A stretch of DNA of 64,000 nucleotides from DASWOJ01 sp964250755 (GTDB lineage Bacteria > Pseudomonadota > Alphaproteobacteria > Acetobacterales > Acetobacteraceae): positions 124,001 through 188,000 of the forward strand of contig CAXUHB010000004.1 of NCBI GenBank assembly GCA_964250755.1, given 5' to 3'. Shown one piece after another: positions 50,420 to 60,563 of this stretch. The notes under the pieces are model-generated. The model was given only the letters and a program-made list of their open reading frames with translations, did no database searches and was not told the DNA's origin. Position 1 is the first letter of the stretch. Every line of letters begins with the position of its first letter. The translations under genes were made by a program, and so were the position numbers.

Positions 50420-50835
50420 GCACGCCCTTGGACTGCCGCGGCGGCATGGCGGGGGCAAGCAGGGCGTCAAGGAATTGTTCGTAATTTGGACGGCCTGCCC
50501 TGTGCCGCCTGCGCCGCGCCGCCGCCAGCCCTTGCGGGGCGGGCTTGCGCCTTGGCATCCAGGGCCGAAAATGCTGGGTTGACGCCAATGGTCCATGCTT
50601 CAACCATCATCGCGGCTACGGCGCGCCTTGAAACGCCTCAGCGCGGACGGCCAGAGCGGCGGGCCGTCAACACCTGCCCGTCCGTCACGTCTGAACACCG
50701 CCGATCCCGTTCACCACGGCAAAGCCTGTTCCCGAACGCGGTTGCCGCCGCACCCTGCCGCACACGCGCCTGTTTGCTGCCCATCCGCTCATTCCAAGCC
50801 AGCACCCCGTGCTGACAGACCAGAGGACGCCCGCC
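50420..50835. other. Non-coding region upstream of the M48 peptidase
   Basis: About 415 bases between the decayed gene and the peptidase. Open frames exist on both strands but none shows a family motif or a plausible start. No hairpin or repeat of note was seen. It may hold the promoter of the peptidase near its right end, where GAGGA precedes the ATG by nine bases. Confidence 0.4.
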
Positions 50836-52989
50836 ATGCCCACGCCCTCGCGCTCCCAGCACTGGCGCCATCCGGCCGCCGCGCTGCTGCTGCCCCTCGC
50901 CCTGGTCGCCCTGGGCGTCTGGCAGGCCAGCCGGGTGGATGGCGCCGCCGAGGCGTTCGCGCAACGGGCCGAGCGCCTGCAAGCCTCCGTCACGCGCCTG
51001 CAGGCTGCCGCCGCCCGCGACCCCAACGCCTCCATACGCTTCAACGGGGACCCGCAATCCTATCCGGCGGAGCGCGCTGCCAGCATGGTCCGGGATGCCC
51101 AGGCCGAGCTGGCCCACGACGCCCTGATCGAGCGCGCCCGCCAATATGCCGCATGGGCCGTCATCGGCGGCGGTGCGGCGGCGCTGCTTGCTGTGCTGGC
51201 CTGCCTTGCTGCCGCGACCCTCGGCGCCGCCCGGGGCCGCCGCTCCCGCGACGCCCTCGTCGGCTCCTTCGAGGTTGTGCTCCGCCTGCTGCCCCCCTTG
51301 CTCGGCCTCGTCGCCGCTGGGACCGCCGTCGCCATCGTCGGCGGCGTGCTGTTCGAGGCCGGCGGGGTCTGGTTCCAGGACCGCATCAGTACCGGCGAGA
51401 TCAAACTCATCTTCATCGGCTTCGTCCTGGCCGGCGGCGCGCTGGTGCTTGCCTTCAACGCCATACGCCAGCTCCGCCGCGTGCTGCAGGCGTTCACGCC
51501 CGACCCGATGCCGATCCTGGGCCGCGCCGTGACGCCCGTGGAGGCGCCGGGCTTGTGGACATTCCTGCGCGGAATTGCAGGCGGGCAGGGAGCCGGCGTC
51601 CCGGACAACATCGTCGTGGGCATGCTGGACGGCTTCTTCGTTACCTCCTCCCAAGTCATGCTCCGCCCGGAGGAGCACCTGCTGTCCGGGCGCACCCTGT
51701 ACCTGCCTGCCCCCTACCTGCCGCTGCTCAGCCGCGGCGAGGTCTCGGCCATCGTCGCGCACGAGCTGGCGCACTTCACCGGCGACGACGTGGCCTACAG
51801 CCAGACCTTCCTGCCCCTGTATGCCGGCATGGCCCGCAGCATGGACGCTGTCAGCGGCGCCAGCAGCGGCACGGGCTGGGCCGCGGCGGCGTTTCAGCCC
51901 GCCGCCACCCTGGCCCGCCACGCGCTCGACACCTTCTCCCGCACCGTCGCGCACTGGAGCCGCCTGCGCGAGCTGGAAGCAGACCGCGCCAGCCTGAGGC
52001 ATGAGGCCGGACGCACCGCCGCGTCCGCCCTGCTTCGCACCGGCGTCGGCGGCGGCCTGATCGGCGGCGCGTTGGACGACATGTACGAGCATCCGCACAA
52101 GGCCGACCCCGACCTGGTCGGCACCGTGCTGGCCCGGGCCGGCGCTGTCGGCTTCACCGACCCGGCCCGCCACCTGGAGGACCGCCAGCCCCACCCCACC
52201 GACAGCCACCCCCCGACCCGGCAGCGCATCGAGGCCCTGGGCATCCCGGTGGACGACACCCTGCTGGCCCTGGCCAGCCGCCCGCTCCAGCCGGACGACG
52301 CCGCCTTCTCCGAATCCCTGTTTGCCGACTGGCCCGCCTTGCGCCGGATGCTGGGGGAGGACTTGCTGGCCGTTGCCAAGGCCCGCGACCAGCGTCTGCA
52401 GCAGCAGCTGCAGGAGGCCGCGAGCGCCGTCACCGCCGACATCCCTATCTACGAACGCGGCCGCCTGGCAGTGGTCACCCTCGCTGCGTGCGGCGCCATC
52501 CTGCTGCTGATCGCAGCCGGGCTGGCCTGGGTCGCCTGGGCCGGGACTTCCCACGGCAGCCCCGACCTGACGGTCCCGCTGATCGCAGCCTCGGTCGCGC
52601 TGGCCGGGATCGGCCTGGTTGCCATGAGCCTCTACCGCAGCCGCCGTGCCGCCGCCGGGCCGTTCCTGGTGGTCGGACCCGCCGGGTTCCGCTGCCTGGG
52701 CATCGCCGGCCTAGTGCCCTGGTCCGCGGTGGACGGCGTCACGGTGATGACCGGCCAGGCCTTCATCACGACCTTCCACTTCAACACGTCCCGGCCGCTG
52801 CCGCAGCAAACCGCCTACAAGTGGTATATCAGCCTGAAGCCCCGCAAGCGCCAGCTTGTGTTGAAAGGCTTCGTGCCGGACGGCATGAAGCCGCAAGCCT
52901 ACCTGGATTTGCTGAACAGCGCGTTGCGCGCCCACCGCGCGGCGGCCCTGCTGCGCGAGAGGGAAGCCGCCGGTCTGGGCGCGGCTTGA
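50836..52989 (+). CDS. M48-family membrane metallopeptidase (HtpX-like), large form
   Basis: A 717-residue membrane peptidase. Two hydrophobic segments lie near the N-terminus (PAAALLLPLALVALGVWQAS and AWAVIGGGAAALLAVLACLA), and two more follow at LRLLPPLLGLVAAGTAVAIV and LIFIGFVLAGGALVLAFNAI. The zinc site is H309-E-x2-H313 in SAIVAHELAHFTGDD, and the third ligand Glu is probably in RLRELEADRAS. After a further hydrophobic pair (about 550-600) the last 110 residues form a PH-like domain (FLVVGPAGFRCLGIAGLVPW). The role is likely envelope protein quality control; substrates are unknown. The ATG at 50836 was preferred for its GAGGA. It is convergent with a response regulator. Confidence 0.85.
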   Translation: MPTPSRSQHWRHPAAALLLPLALVALGVWQASRVDGAAEAFAQRAERLQASVTRLQAAAARDPNASIRFNGDPQSYPAERAASMVRDAQAELAHDALIERARQYAAWAVIGGGAAALLAVLACLAAATLGAARGRRSRDALVGSFEVVLRLLPPLLGLVAAGTAVAIVGGVLFEAGGVWFQDRISTGEIKLIFIGFVLAGGALVLAFNAIRQLRRVLQAFTPDPMPILGRAVTPVEAPGLWTFLRGIAGGQGAGVPDNIVVGMLDGFFVTSSQVMLRPEEHLLSGRTLYLPAPYLPLLSRGEVSAIVAHELAHFTGDDVAYSQTFLPLYAGMARSMDAVSGASSGTGWAAAAFQPAATLARHALDTFSRTVAHWSRLRELEADRASLRHEAGRTAASALLRTGVGGGLIGGALDDMYEHPHKADPDLVGTVLARAGAVGFTDPARHLEDRQPHPTDSHPPTRQRIEALGIPVDDTLLALASRPLQPDDAAFSESLFADWPALRRMLGEDLLAVAKARDQRLQQQLQEAASAVTADIPIYERGRLAVVTLAACGAILLLIAAGLAWVAWAGTSHGSPDLTVPLIAASVALAGIGLVAMSLYRSRRAAAGPFLVVGPAGFRCLGIAGLVPWSAVDGVTVMTGQAFITTFHFNTSRPLPQQTAYKWYISLKPRKRQLVLKGFVPDGMKPQAYLDLLNSALRAHRAAALLREREAAGLGAA

Positions 52990-53131
52990 GCGGGACGCCG
53001 ACGCCTAGCGTCCACGTCCGTCGTTGCGAAGGGCGCGGCGGCTCGGCAACCTAGAGGCTGCGGAGACCGTCCTGGATGCCCCGGCATCATCGTGCTCCGC
53101 CGGGTGCCGCTGCGGCGCAAGGTGCTTGCGC

Positions 53132-53848
53132 TCAGCCCCCCGGCGCGACGCCGAGCGGATCCAGCCGGTAGCCTCCGCCCTCCGTCACCAGCAGCCGGGC
53201 GTTGCCCGGGTCCGGCTCGATCTTTTGGCGCAGCCGGTAGATGTGCGTTTCCAGCGTGTGCGTGGTGACGGCGGCGTTGTAGCCCCAGACCTCGTTCAGC
53301 AGCACCTGCCGCGCCACCGGGCGCGTGCCCGCGCGATACAGGAACTTCAGGATCGCTGCCTCCTTCTCGGTCAGGCGGATGCGGCGGTTCTTGACGGGTT
53401 CGGACAGCAGCTTGGCGCTGGGCCGGAAGGTGTAGGGACCGATGGTGAACACCGCGTCCTCGCTGTTCTCGAAGATGCGGAGCTGTGCCCGCAGGCGCGC
53501 CAGCAGCTCCGCAAGCCGGAACGGCTTGGCGATGTAGTCGTTTGCGCCGGCATCCAGGCCGCGCACCACATCCGCTTCCTCGTCCGATCCCGTCAGCATG
53601 ATGATCGGCATCCGCAGCCCGCCCTTGCGCAGGCTGGCGCACAGGTCCCGCCCGTCCCCATCCGGCAGGGTCACATCCAGGATGACTGCGTCGAAGCGCG
53701 CGTTGACGGCACCTAGCTTGGCCTCCGCCTCCGAAACCGTGCCTGCCTGCGATGCAAGGAACTCCCCGTCCACCTGCAGCTGCTCCACCAGCGTCTCGCG
53801 CAGGCTGGCGTCGTCGTCAACGATCAGGATCGGGCGCTCAACCGTCAT
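53132..53848 (-). CDS. OmpR-family response regulator (orphan)
   Basis: A 238-residue regulator with an N-terminal receiver and C-terminal winged-helix domain. The receiver has the acidic pair in PILIVDDDASLRETL, the phospho-acceptor Asp in DAVILDVTLPDGDGRDL, the Thr in IIMLTGSDEE and Lys in YIAKPFRLAELLARL. The DNA-binding half includes RRIRLTEKEAAILKFLYRAG and THTLETHIYRLRQKIEPDPG. No histidine kinase is adjacent, so its partner is encoded elsewhere. It has a close paralogue at 55581-56270 on the same strand; the ribA gene lies between them on the other strand. It is convergent with the M48 gene. Confidence 0.93.
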   Translation of the reverse strand: MTVERPILIVDDDASLRETLVEQLQVDGEFLASQAGTVSEAEAKLGAVNARFDAVILDVTLPDGDGRDLCASLRKGGLRMPIIMLTGSDEEADVVRGLDAGANDYIAKPFRLAELLARLRAQLRIFENSEDAVFTIGPYTFRPSAKLLSEPVKNRRIRLTEKEAAILKFLYRAGTRPVARQVLLNEVWGYNAAVTTHTLETHIYRLRQKIEPDPGNARLLVTEGGGYRLDPLGVAPGG

Positions 53849-54113
53849 TCAGCAACCTCGCTTTGGCCATGGACCCGCAAGGCGGGCCGGGGCGGTTCGT
53901 CGGTGTCCGGCAGGGCCGCATGGCAAGCGCGTCGCTTTGGGTGGTCATGCGGGGATGGGCATCATGTCGCGTCACCATGCTAAACTCTCCGTGACCGGCG
54001 CAAGTTGCACACGCGCCCGTGAGAGATTTGCGCGCGCCCCCGGCAGCCACATATGCCTGCCGTGCGGATGCCACGCTGGGATCGCACCCGCCGATGCTGT
54101 AGCCCTGACTGGG

Positions 54114-55289
54114 ATGCCCGTGCAGAACCAGACCACGACGAATGCTCCGCCCCCGGATGCCGCGCCCCTGCCGGACACCGCGCCCGACCCGGCCGCACTG
54201 CGGATGCGCGCCGTCCACCGTGCCCTGGCCGAGTTGCGCCGCGGCACTCCCGTCCTTCTGCGGGGTGCCCTGGGCGGGGATCTGGTTGTCCTGGCCGCCG
54301 ACACCGCCGGGGCAGGGGGTTTGCGCGACCTGGCCGCCCTGTCTGCGGGGCCGCCCGTGCTGCTGCTGGCCCCTGTGCGCGCCGCCGCGCTGCTGCGCCG
54401 CCCCGTGCCGCCCGACCTGCCCGCCCTGGCCCTGGCCGCCGGACGGCTGCTCGATCCCGCGGTCCTGCGCGGCATGGCCGACCCCACTGCGGCCCAGCTG
54501 CTGTCCGACCCGCCCGAACCCGCGGCCCTGCCCGCCCTGGCCGGCGCCGCCCTGGCCCTGGCCAAGCTGGCCCGCCTGCTGCCTGCCGTCCTGGCCGCCC
54601 CCGCCCGTCCCGATGCCGCCGCCCGCGCGGATGCCCGCGCGCTGCTGTCCGTGCCCGCCCCGGACGTGCTGGCCCATCCCGACGCCGCCGCGGGTGCCCT
54701 GGTCCGCGTCGCCGAGGCGCAGGTTCCATTGGAGGACGCCCCCGACGCCCGCATCGTCGCCTTCCGCGCGCCCGATGCGGGGATCGAGCACCTGGCCATC
54801 CTGATCGGGCGCCCCGAGCGCCCCGGCGTGCAGGCGCCCCTAGCCCGCGTGCATTCCGAGTGCTTCACCGGGGACCTGCTGGGTAGCCTGCGCTGCGATT
54901 GCGGCCCGCAACTCCGCGCCGCCATCCGCCGCATCGCCGCCGAGGGCTGCGGCGTGGTGCTGTACCTGGCGCAGGAGGGCCGGGGCATCGGCCTAGTCAA
55001 CAAGCTCCGCGCCTACGCCCTACAGGACCGCGGCCTGGACACCCTGGACGCCAACCGCGCCCTGGGCTGGAACGCGGACGAGCGCAGCTTCCTGGCAGCC
55101 GCGACCATGCTGGCGCAGTTGGGCATCCCCCGGGTGCGCCTGCTGACCAACAACCCGGACAAGCTGGCCGCCCTGGCCGCATGCGGCGTGGAGATCGCCG
55201 GCCGGGAGCCGCTGGTGATGGAGGCCAACGGGGTGAACGACCACTACCTGGCGACGAAGGCGCGGCGGTTCGGGCACTTGCTGGGGTAG
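54114..55289 (+). CDS. ribA: GTP cyclohydrolase II with extended N-terminus
   Basis: A 391-residue protein. Residues about 195-391 form a normal GTP cyclohydrolase II, which opens GTP to the first riboflavin precursor. Zinc ligands are in VHSECFTGDLLGSLRCDCGP (C-x10-C-x-C). EGRGIGLVNKLRAYALQDRG and the catalytic/guanine-binding LTNNPDKLAAL follow. The first 195 residues are a Leu/Ala/Pro-rich region (LLLAPVRAAALLRRPVPPDL) with no DHBP-synthase motifs, so the protein is not a RibBA fusion. The ATG at 54114 is the first after an in-frame gap of poor coding; the frame is open further upstream but contains nothing family-like. I see no FMN riboswitch in the 265-base leader. Confidence 0.9.
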   Translation: MPVQNQTTTNAPPPDAAPLPDTAPDPAALRMRAVHRALAELRRGTPVLLRGALGGDLVVLAADTAGAGGLRDLAALSAGPPVLLLAPVRAAALLRRPVPPDLPALALAAGRLLDPAVLRGMADPTAAQLLSDPPEPAALPALAGAALALAKLARLLPAVLAAPARPDAAARADARALLSVPAPDVLAHPDAAAGALVRVAEAQVPLEDAPDARIVAFRAPDAGIEHLAILIGRPERPGVQAPLARVHSECFTGDLLGSLRCDCGPQLRAAIRRIAAEGCGVVLYLAQEGRGIGLVNKLRAYALQDRGLDTLDANRALGWNADERSFLAAATMLAQLGIPRVRLLTNNPDKLAALAACGVEIAGREPLVMEANGVNDHYLATKARRFGHLLG

Positions 55290-55580
55290 CTGCACCTACG
55301 AAGCCTGGCGACGGGGACGTGGATCGCGGCCCGGCGAGTCCGTTGACTCGCCAGTTTAGTCGGCAGCCATCGGCCACCTCAGCTTCGACGATCTGCCGGA
55401 TAGCCTTGTCAGATGCGCGACACCGCCCCGCACGACGGATGGCACAGGATAGGTCGGGTCCTCGTGCCAGGCGGACGCAACGGGAGGCGCCGCTGGGCCA
55501 TGGCTTCATCCCGGTGGCGCGGCCAACCTGCGGTGAGGGTGCCGCATCACCTCGCGGCCGGGATGGAAGCGTTCGCCCCA

Positions 55581-56270
55581 CTACCCCACCATATCCAGCC
55601 GGTAGCCGCCCTCGGTCGTCACCAGAAGTTGGGCATTATAGGGATCGGCCTCGATCTTCTGCCGCAGGCGGTAGATGTGGGTTTCCAGCGTATGGGTCGA
55701 GACGCTCCGGTTGTAGCCCCAGACGTCGGCCAGCAAGCTGCCCTTGCTGGCGGCACCGCCCACCTGCACCAGGTGGCGCAGGATATTCACCTCTTTTGCA
55801 GTCAGCCGTATCTTGGCGCCCTTGGCGTCGCGCAGCAGCTTCTGCGCCGGCCGGAACTGCCAGGGGCCGAGGGTGAACACCGCGTTCATGCTGTTCTCGT
55901 GGTGCCGCAACCTGGCGTGCAGCCGGGCAATCAGCTCCGTGGGGCGCAGCGGCTTGCCCATGTAGTCGTGGGCACCGGCTTCCAGCCCGCGCACCAAGTC
56001 GTCCTCGCCGTCGGACGCTGTCAGCATCAGCACGGGCATGTGGTGGCCCTGCGCACGCAACTGCGCGCACAGGTCGCGGCCATCGCCGTCCGGCAGGCTC
56101 ACATCCAGGATCAGGGCATGGAACAGGACGGGGCCGCGCAGCACCTGCTCCTCCGCCTCGGCGACGGTGGCAGCTTCCGCAGGATCGAACCCGGCGGCCC
56201 GCAGCTCCTCCGCCACCAGGGCGCGGAACTCGGCGTCGTCGTCCAGCAACAGGATCGAGGTCATGCTCAT
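55581..56270 (-). CDS. OmpR-family response regulator (paralogue)
   Basis: A 229-residue regulator closely related to the one at 53132. Receiver landmarks are SILLLDDDAEFRALVAEELR, DVSLPDGDGRDLCAQLRAQG with the acceptor Asp, LMLTASDGEDD and MGKPLRPTELIARL. The winged helix has KIRLTAKEVNILRHLVQVGG and THTLETHIYRLRQKIEADPY. The shared HTLETHIYRLRQKIE run shows a gene duplication. The ATG at 56268-56270 has GGAG nine bases upstream; another ATG is two codons inside. A possible kinase remnant ends 25 bases upstream on the same strand. No intact kinase is near. Confidence 0.92.
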   Translation of the reverse strand: MSMTSILLLDDDAEFRALVAEELRAAGFDPAEAATVAEAEEQVLRGPVLFHALILDVSLPDGDGRDLCAQLRAQGHHMPVLMLTASDGEDDLVRGLEAGAHDYMGKPLRPTELIARLHARLRHHENSMNAVFTLGPWQFRPAQKLLRDAKGAKIRLTAKEVNILRHLVQVGGAASKGSLLADVWGYNRSVSTHTLETHIYRLRQKIEADPYNAQLLVTTEGGYRLDMVG

Positions 56271-56295
56271 CCGGCGGCACTCCATGTATGATTAA

Positions 56296-56440
56296 TCAAA
56301 AGCGGACGCACCAGCCTGCCCCCGTGCTGGACACGAAGCGGTCTATTGCGCCGCCAGCCCGGGCGACCAGGGCTTTCGTCAGCGCCATGTCATGGCCCTG
56401 GCCGGGCTGCAGGCCGGCATCGCCGTAGAGAAGGCGCCGA
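56296..56440 (-). pseudogene. Possible remnant of a histidine-kinase ATPase domain
   Basis: The last about 48 codons of a minus-strand frame read GDAGLQPGQGHDMALTKALV, then ARAGGAIDRFVSSTGAGWCV and RF. The layout matches the end of a HATPase_c domain: a G-x-G loop, then AL-x-KALV, then AGG-x-I, then S-S-x-G-x-G, then a closing hydrophobic strand. It ends 25 bases before the response-regulator start on the same strand, where a partner kinase would often be. Upstream codons show no kinase features. The call rests on a short pattern and is weak. Confidence 0.3.
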
Positions 56441-56794
56441 ACCATGCGGCCCGGGACACCAGGCGAGCCGGGCAGGCACCCCAGCCAACGTCGGGGCCGC
56501 CGCGCTCCGCAGGCCGGCTTGGCGCATCGTGGTGCAACACTCCCAAAAGCCGGCCTAACCGCAGACCGAGAACGTGATGCCAAAATGAGGGGAGAGTGCC
56601 GCAAGGCACCGACACGTCCAGGGAAGCGGCACCGACGCCGGCAACGCGTCCATGCCTCAAAAGCCAAGTTGGCGATCATGCAGGATTGATGCGACGATGA
56701 TTTCTGCATCGTCTGCGTGCGGAAACGCACACAGGCGCAAGCCTTTGCACGCAGCCCGGTGCTGCTACATCCTCACCCCGGTTCGCACCGCCTC
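56441..56794. other. Non-coding region between the kinase remnant and the LysR gene
   Basis: About 350 bases with no convincing gene on either strand. It includes short A-rich stretches (CCCAAAAGCC, GCCAAAATGAGGGGAG). These are unusual against the local composition but match no motif I know. Confidence 0.35.
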
Positions 56795-57712
56795 TCAGGT
56801 GCGGCTGTGGCTGGCCTGGAACGGCGGATCTAGAATGGCGGATCTGCCGCGCACCACTTCGGCGATGCAGTCCAGCACCGCCCGCACCCGGGGCACCAGG
56901 CGGTTCTCGTGGTGGGCGCCCAGCCAGATCTCGGCGGGCGGCACCGGCACGGGCGCGGCAATCCGGCGCAGCGCCGGTTCCTCGTCGGCCCGGAACCGCG
57001 GCAGCAGCGCAAGCCCGCCGCTGCAATTGGCTGACGAGTGCTGGGTTTCGTAGCTATCCGCCCGCAGCACCACCTGCGCCCGCCCCGCGTGCTCGGTCAG
57101 CCAGGCCGCGTGTTCCGGCAGAACCTGGTCGTCAATCATGGTGATCAGCCGGTGGCCGCTGCAGCCATTGCCCAGGTCAGGCTCCCCGTGCCGCGCCACG
57201 TAAGACACGCAGGCATACAGGCCGAAGGCCAGGTGGCCGATGCTGCGGGCCACCAGGTCATGGTGCTCGAACCGCCGCAGGCCAACGACGACATCGGCCT
57301 CCCGGGTGGTCAGCGCCTTGCCTTGCAGGTCCGGCAACGCCTCGATCAGGATGTCGGGATGCCGCTCGTGCAAGGCGGCGAAGCAAGGCGCGAGCAGGTG
57401 GCTGGTGATGACTTGCGAACTGGACACGCGCACCAGCCCCGCCAGGCGCGCGTCCATCCCGGCGACCGCCGCCTCGACCAGGCGGGTTTCGGCCTCCACG
57501 CGCTCGACATGCTGGCGGATGCTCTCGCCAGCCAAGGTCAGCAGGTAGCCGTCCGGCGTGCGCTGCAACAGGCGTACGCCCATGCCCTCCTGCATCGCAG
57601 CGATCCGGCGGCTGACGGTGGATTGAGTGACGTGCAGGTGCCTGGCGGCGCCGGCCAAGGTGCGGTGCCGCGCCACGGCCAGGAAGAAGCGCAGGTCGTC
57701 CCAGTCCAGCAT
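56795..57712 (-). CDS. LysR-family transcriptional regulator
   Basis: A 305-residue LysR regulator. The N-terminal winged helix-turn-helix is WDDLRFFLAVARHRTLAGAA followed by RHLHVTQSTVSRRIAAMQEG. The effector domain runs from about residue 90 (LVRVSSSQVITSHLLAPCFA). The ATG at 57710-57712 gives the standard start MLDWDDLRFF, and the open frame further upstream is rejected. It is divergent from an OsmC-family gene across a 217-base region, the usual layout when a LysR protein controls its neighbour. Confidence 0.93.
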   Translation of the reverse strand: MLDWDDLRFFLAVARHRTLAGAARHLHVTQSTVSRRIAAMQEGMGVRLLQRTPDGYLLTLAGESIRQHVERVEAETRLVEAAVAGMDARLAGLVRVSSSQVITSHLLAPCFAALHERHPDILIEALPDLQGKALTTREADVVVGLRRFEHHDLVARSIGHLAFGLYACVSYVARHGEPDLGNGCSGHRLITMIDDQVLPEHAAWLTEHAGRAQVVLRADSYETQHSSANCSGGLALLPRFRADEEPALRRIAAPVPVPPAEIWLGAHHENRLVPRVRAVLDCIAEVVRGRSAILDPPFQASHSRT

Positions 57713-57929
57713 CGCCGACTCCGTACATGCACCCACCCGCTGCCGCGTATCTATGGCTGCCGTGCAGCTGTGGCCGCCGCGCATCCATGCACGGCAAGGC
57801 TTCGGAAACGCTCCTCGCCTGCAGCAAGCAAACGGCGCATGAGCCTAAGCCGACCATCCAGCACTGTACGGCACTGGACATTGAACAGGCCCAAAGCGTC
57901 CCCTGCTACCACCAGCCACGGAGTTTGTC

Positions 57930-58424
57930 ATGGATGACGAGTCCTCTCGGATTGCCGCGCCCGGACCGGTGGTGCTGCGATGCCGCACCGTTGCCGCAGG
58001 CGGCTTCAAGCAGTTGAACTACGTCCGCGGCCTGCCGCCGCTCCGGGTTGAGGAAAGGTTCGGGCCGCCGGACGAGATGCCCGTCGCCACACCCTCCGAG
58101 CTCCTGCTGGCGGCGCTCGGCTCCTGCCTGGGCGCCCACATCCATGCCAACGCGGCAGCTGGCAACATTGCCGTGCATAGCCTCCAACTGGACGTGGAGG
58201 CGGACGTGGCGGCCAGCCCAATGTGGAAGAAGCCGGGCGGAGCGCCGGGACCAATCGGCTTTGAGGCGATCCGGATCACGGTCCACATGGCGGCGGACGC
58301 CCCACCTGAAGCGTTGCGCGCCATGATCGCGCACGCCCTGCTCTGGTCCCCGGTCGCCAACACTCTGCATGACCCCGTGCACCTGGACGTCGCGCTGGCC
58401 GACCCTGTGCCAGCGCCACCCTGA
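57930..58424 (+). CDS. OsmC family protein lacking the second conserved cysteine
   Basis: A 164-residue OsmC/Ohr-like protein. The first conserved cysteine is C66 in TPSELLLAALGSCLGAHIHA, as in peroxide-reducing members. The second block, normally C-P-V-x-N-T-L, reads SPVANTLHDPV, so the second cysteine is replaced by Ser140. Two-cysteine OsmC/Ohr proteins reduce organic hydroperoxides, so this one may lack that activity or use another thiol. It starts MDDESSRIAAPGPVVLRCRT and lies divergent to the LysR gene, which probably controls it. Confidence 0.88.
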   Translation: MDDESSRIAAPGPVVLRCRTVAAGGFKQLNYVRGLPPLRVEERFGPPDEMPVATPSELLLAALGSCLGAHIHANAAAGNIAVHSLQLDVEADVAASPMWKKPGGAPGPIGFEAIRITVHMAADAPPEALRAMIAHALLWSPVANTLHDPVHLDVALADPVPAPP

Positions 58425-58656
58425 CCCGGCACGCGCAGGGCGAAGGCCGTTGTGCAGAAGCCGTCCTGCAGGGGGCCGCCGTGCAGAGTCTGCTGGGCCT
58501 CAGCCGAATTCATCGGCGGCGTTGGGTTGCCGACCCGCGTGCTGATCCAGCCAGCGGCGGAGTTCTGCCTGTCGGCACCGCACCGCCTGGATAACGCCTC
58601 GCTTGCCACGTCCCACCCAACTGGGTTAGCGTCCGCCCGTGCTGTCCACCCTCACC

Positions 58657-58770
58657 ATGTCCATCCTCGCCGCCATGTTGCGCACCGTCGTGCGCGCGGC
58701 CGTGCGGCTGACCGGGCTGACGCTCCTCCTTCGACTTATCCGCCCCCTGAGCGCACCGCCGGGCCGATAA
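58657..58770 (+). CDS. leuL: Putative leucine-rich leader peptide upstream of leuA
   Basis: A 37-codon open frame ending 71 bases before leuA. It reads MSILAAMLRTVVRAAVRLTG followed by LTLLLRLIRPLSAPPGR. Nine of 37 codons are for Leu, clustered as LTLLLRLIRPL. Starts at GTG 58639 or ATG 58675 are also possible, and no clear ribosome-binding site was seen for any. The transcript just after the Leu cluster can form a hairpin (58743-58794). This is the layout of translation-coupled attenuation of leuA known in proteobacteria; that it works here is inferred. Confidence 0.6.
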   Translation: MSILAAMLRTVVRAAVRLTGLTLLLRLIRPLSAPPGR

Positions 58771-58794
58771 GCTGCGCCGGCACCGCTTAGGGGG
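58743..58794 (+). promoter_or_regulatory. Candidate leu attenuator hairpin
   Basis: Left arm CCCCCTGAGCG (58743-58753) pairs with right arm CGCTTAGGGGG (58784-58794) over 11 positions with one G-U. The 30-base loop contains the leader's stop codon and GC-rich stretches that could form an alternative pairing. The left arm directly follows the Leu codons, so a ribosome stalled there would block this hairpin. There is no long U-run after it, which weakens the terminator reading. Confidence 0.5.
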
Positions 58795-58841
58795 TTCGCC
58801 CCACGAGCCGCCGATCTCCGCGCATCCATGAGGACCATCCC

Positions 58842-60416
<1,575 letters not shown>

Positions 60417-60424
60417 GGTCCACC

Positions 60425-60460
60425 GTCCCCTCTCCCGGGGCGAACCGCAAAGCGGTTCAC
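60425..60460. repeat. Dispersed palindromic repeat, variant A
   Basis: GTCCCCTCTCCCGGGGCGAA followed by CCGCAAAGCGGTTCAC. It is related to the element at 7851-7900 through the CTCCC-GGGG pair and the AACCGC...GCGGTT dyad. It lies directly after the leuA stop codon. Confidence 0.55.
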
Positions 60461-60520
60461 AACTGCGGCAGGCAGGCCAAGCGGCGCAAAACGCCTATGC
60501 GAAGGCCGCTCAGCGAAACC

Positions 60521-60556
60521 AACCCGGCCGGGAACTTTTAAAGCACCCGGCCGGGT
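60521..60556. terminator. Bidirectional hairpin between leuA and the lipoprotein gene
   Basis: Perfect 12-base arms AACCCGGCCGGG and CCCGGCCGGGTT flank AACTTTTAAAGCA. It separates the convergent leuA and lipoprotein genes. The TTAAA that follows on each strand gives short U/A runs. It is the clearest terminator candidate in the window. Confidence 0.7.
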
Positions 60557-60563
60557 TAAACCC

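Noticed and set aside
50638..52554. 638-codon minus-strand open frame opposite the M48 peptidase
   Set aside because: Gln/Gly/Val-rich shadow with no motif; HELAH and membrane segments are on the plus strand.
53849..54113. FMN riboswitch upstream of ribA
   Set aside because: The conserved blocks of the RFN element were not found in the leader.
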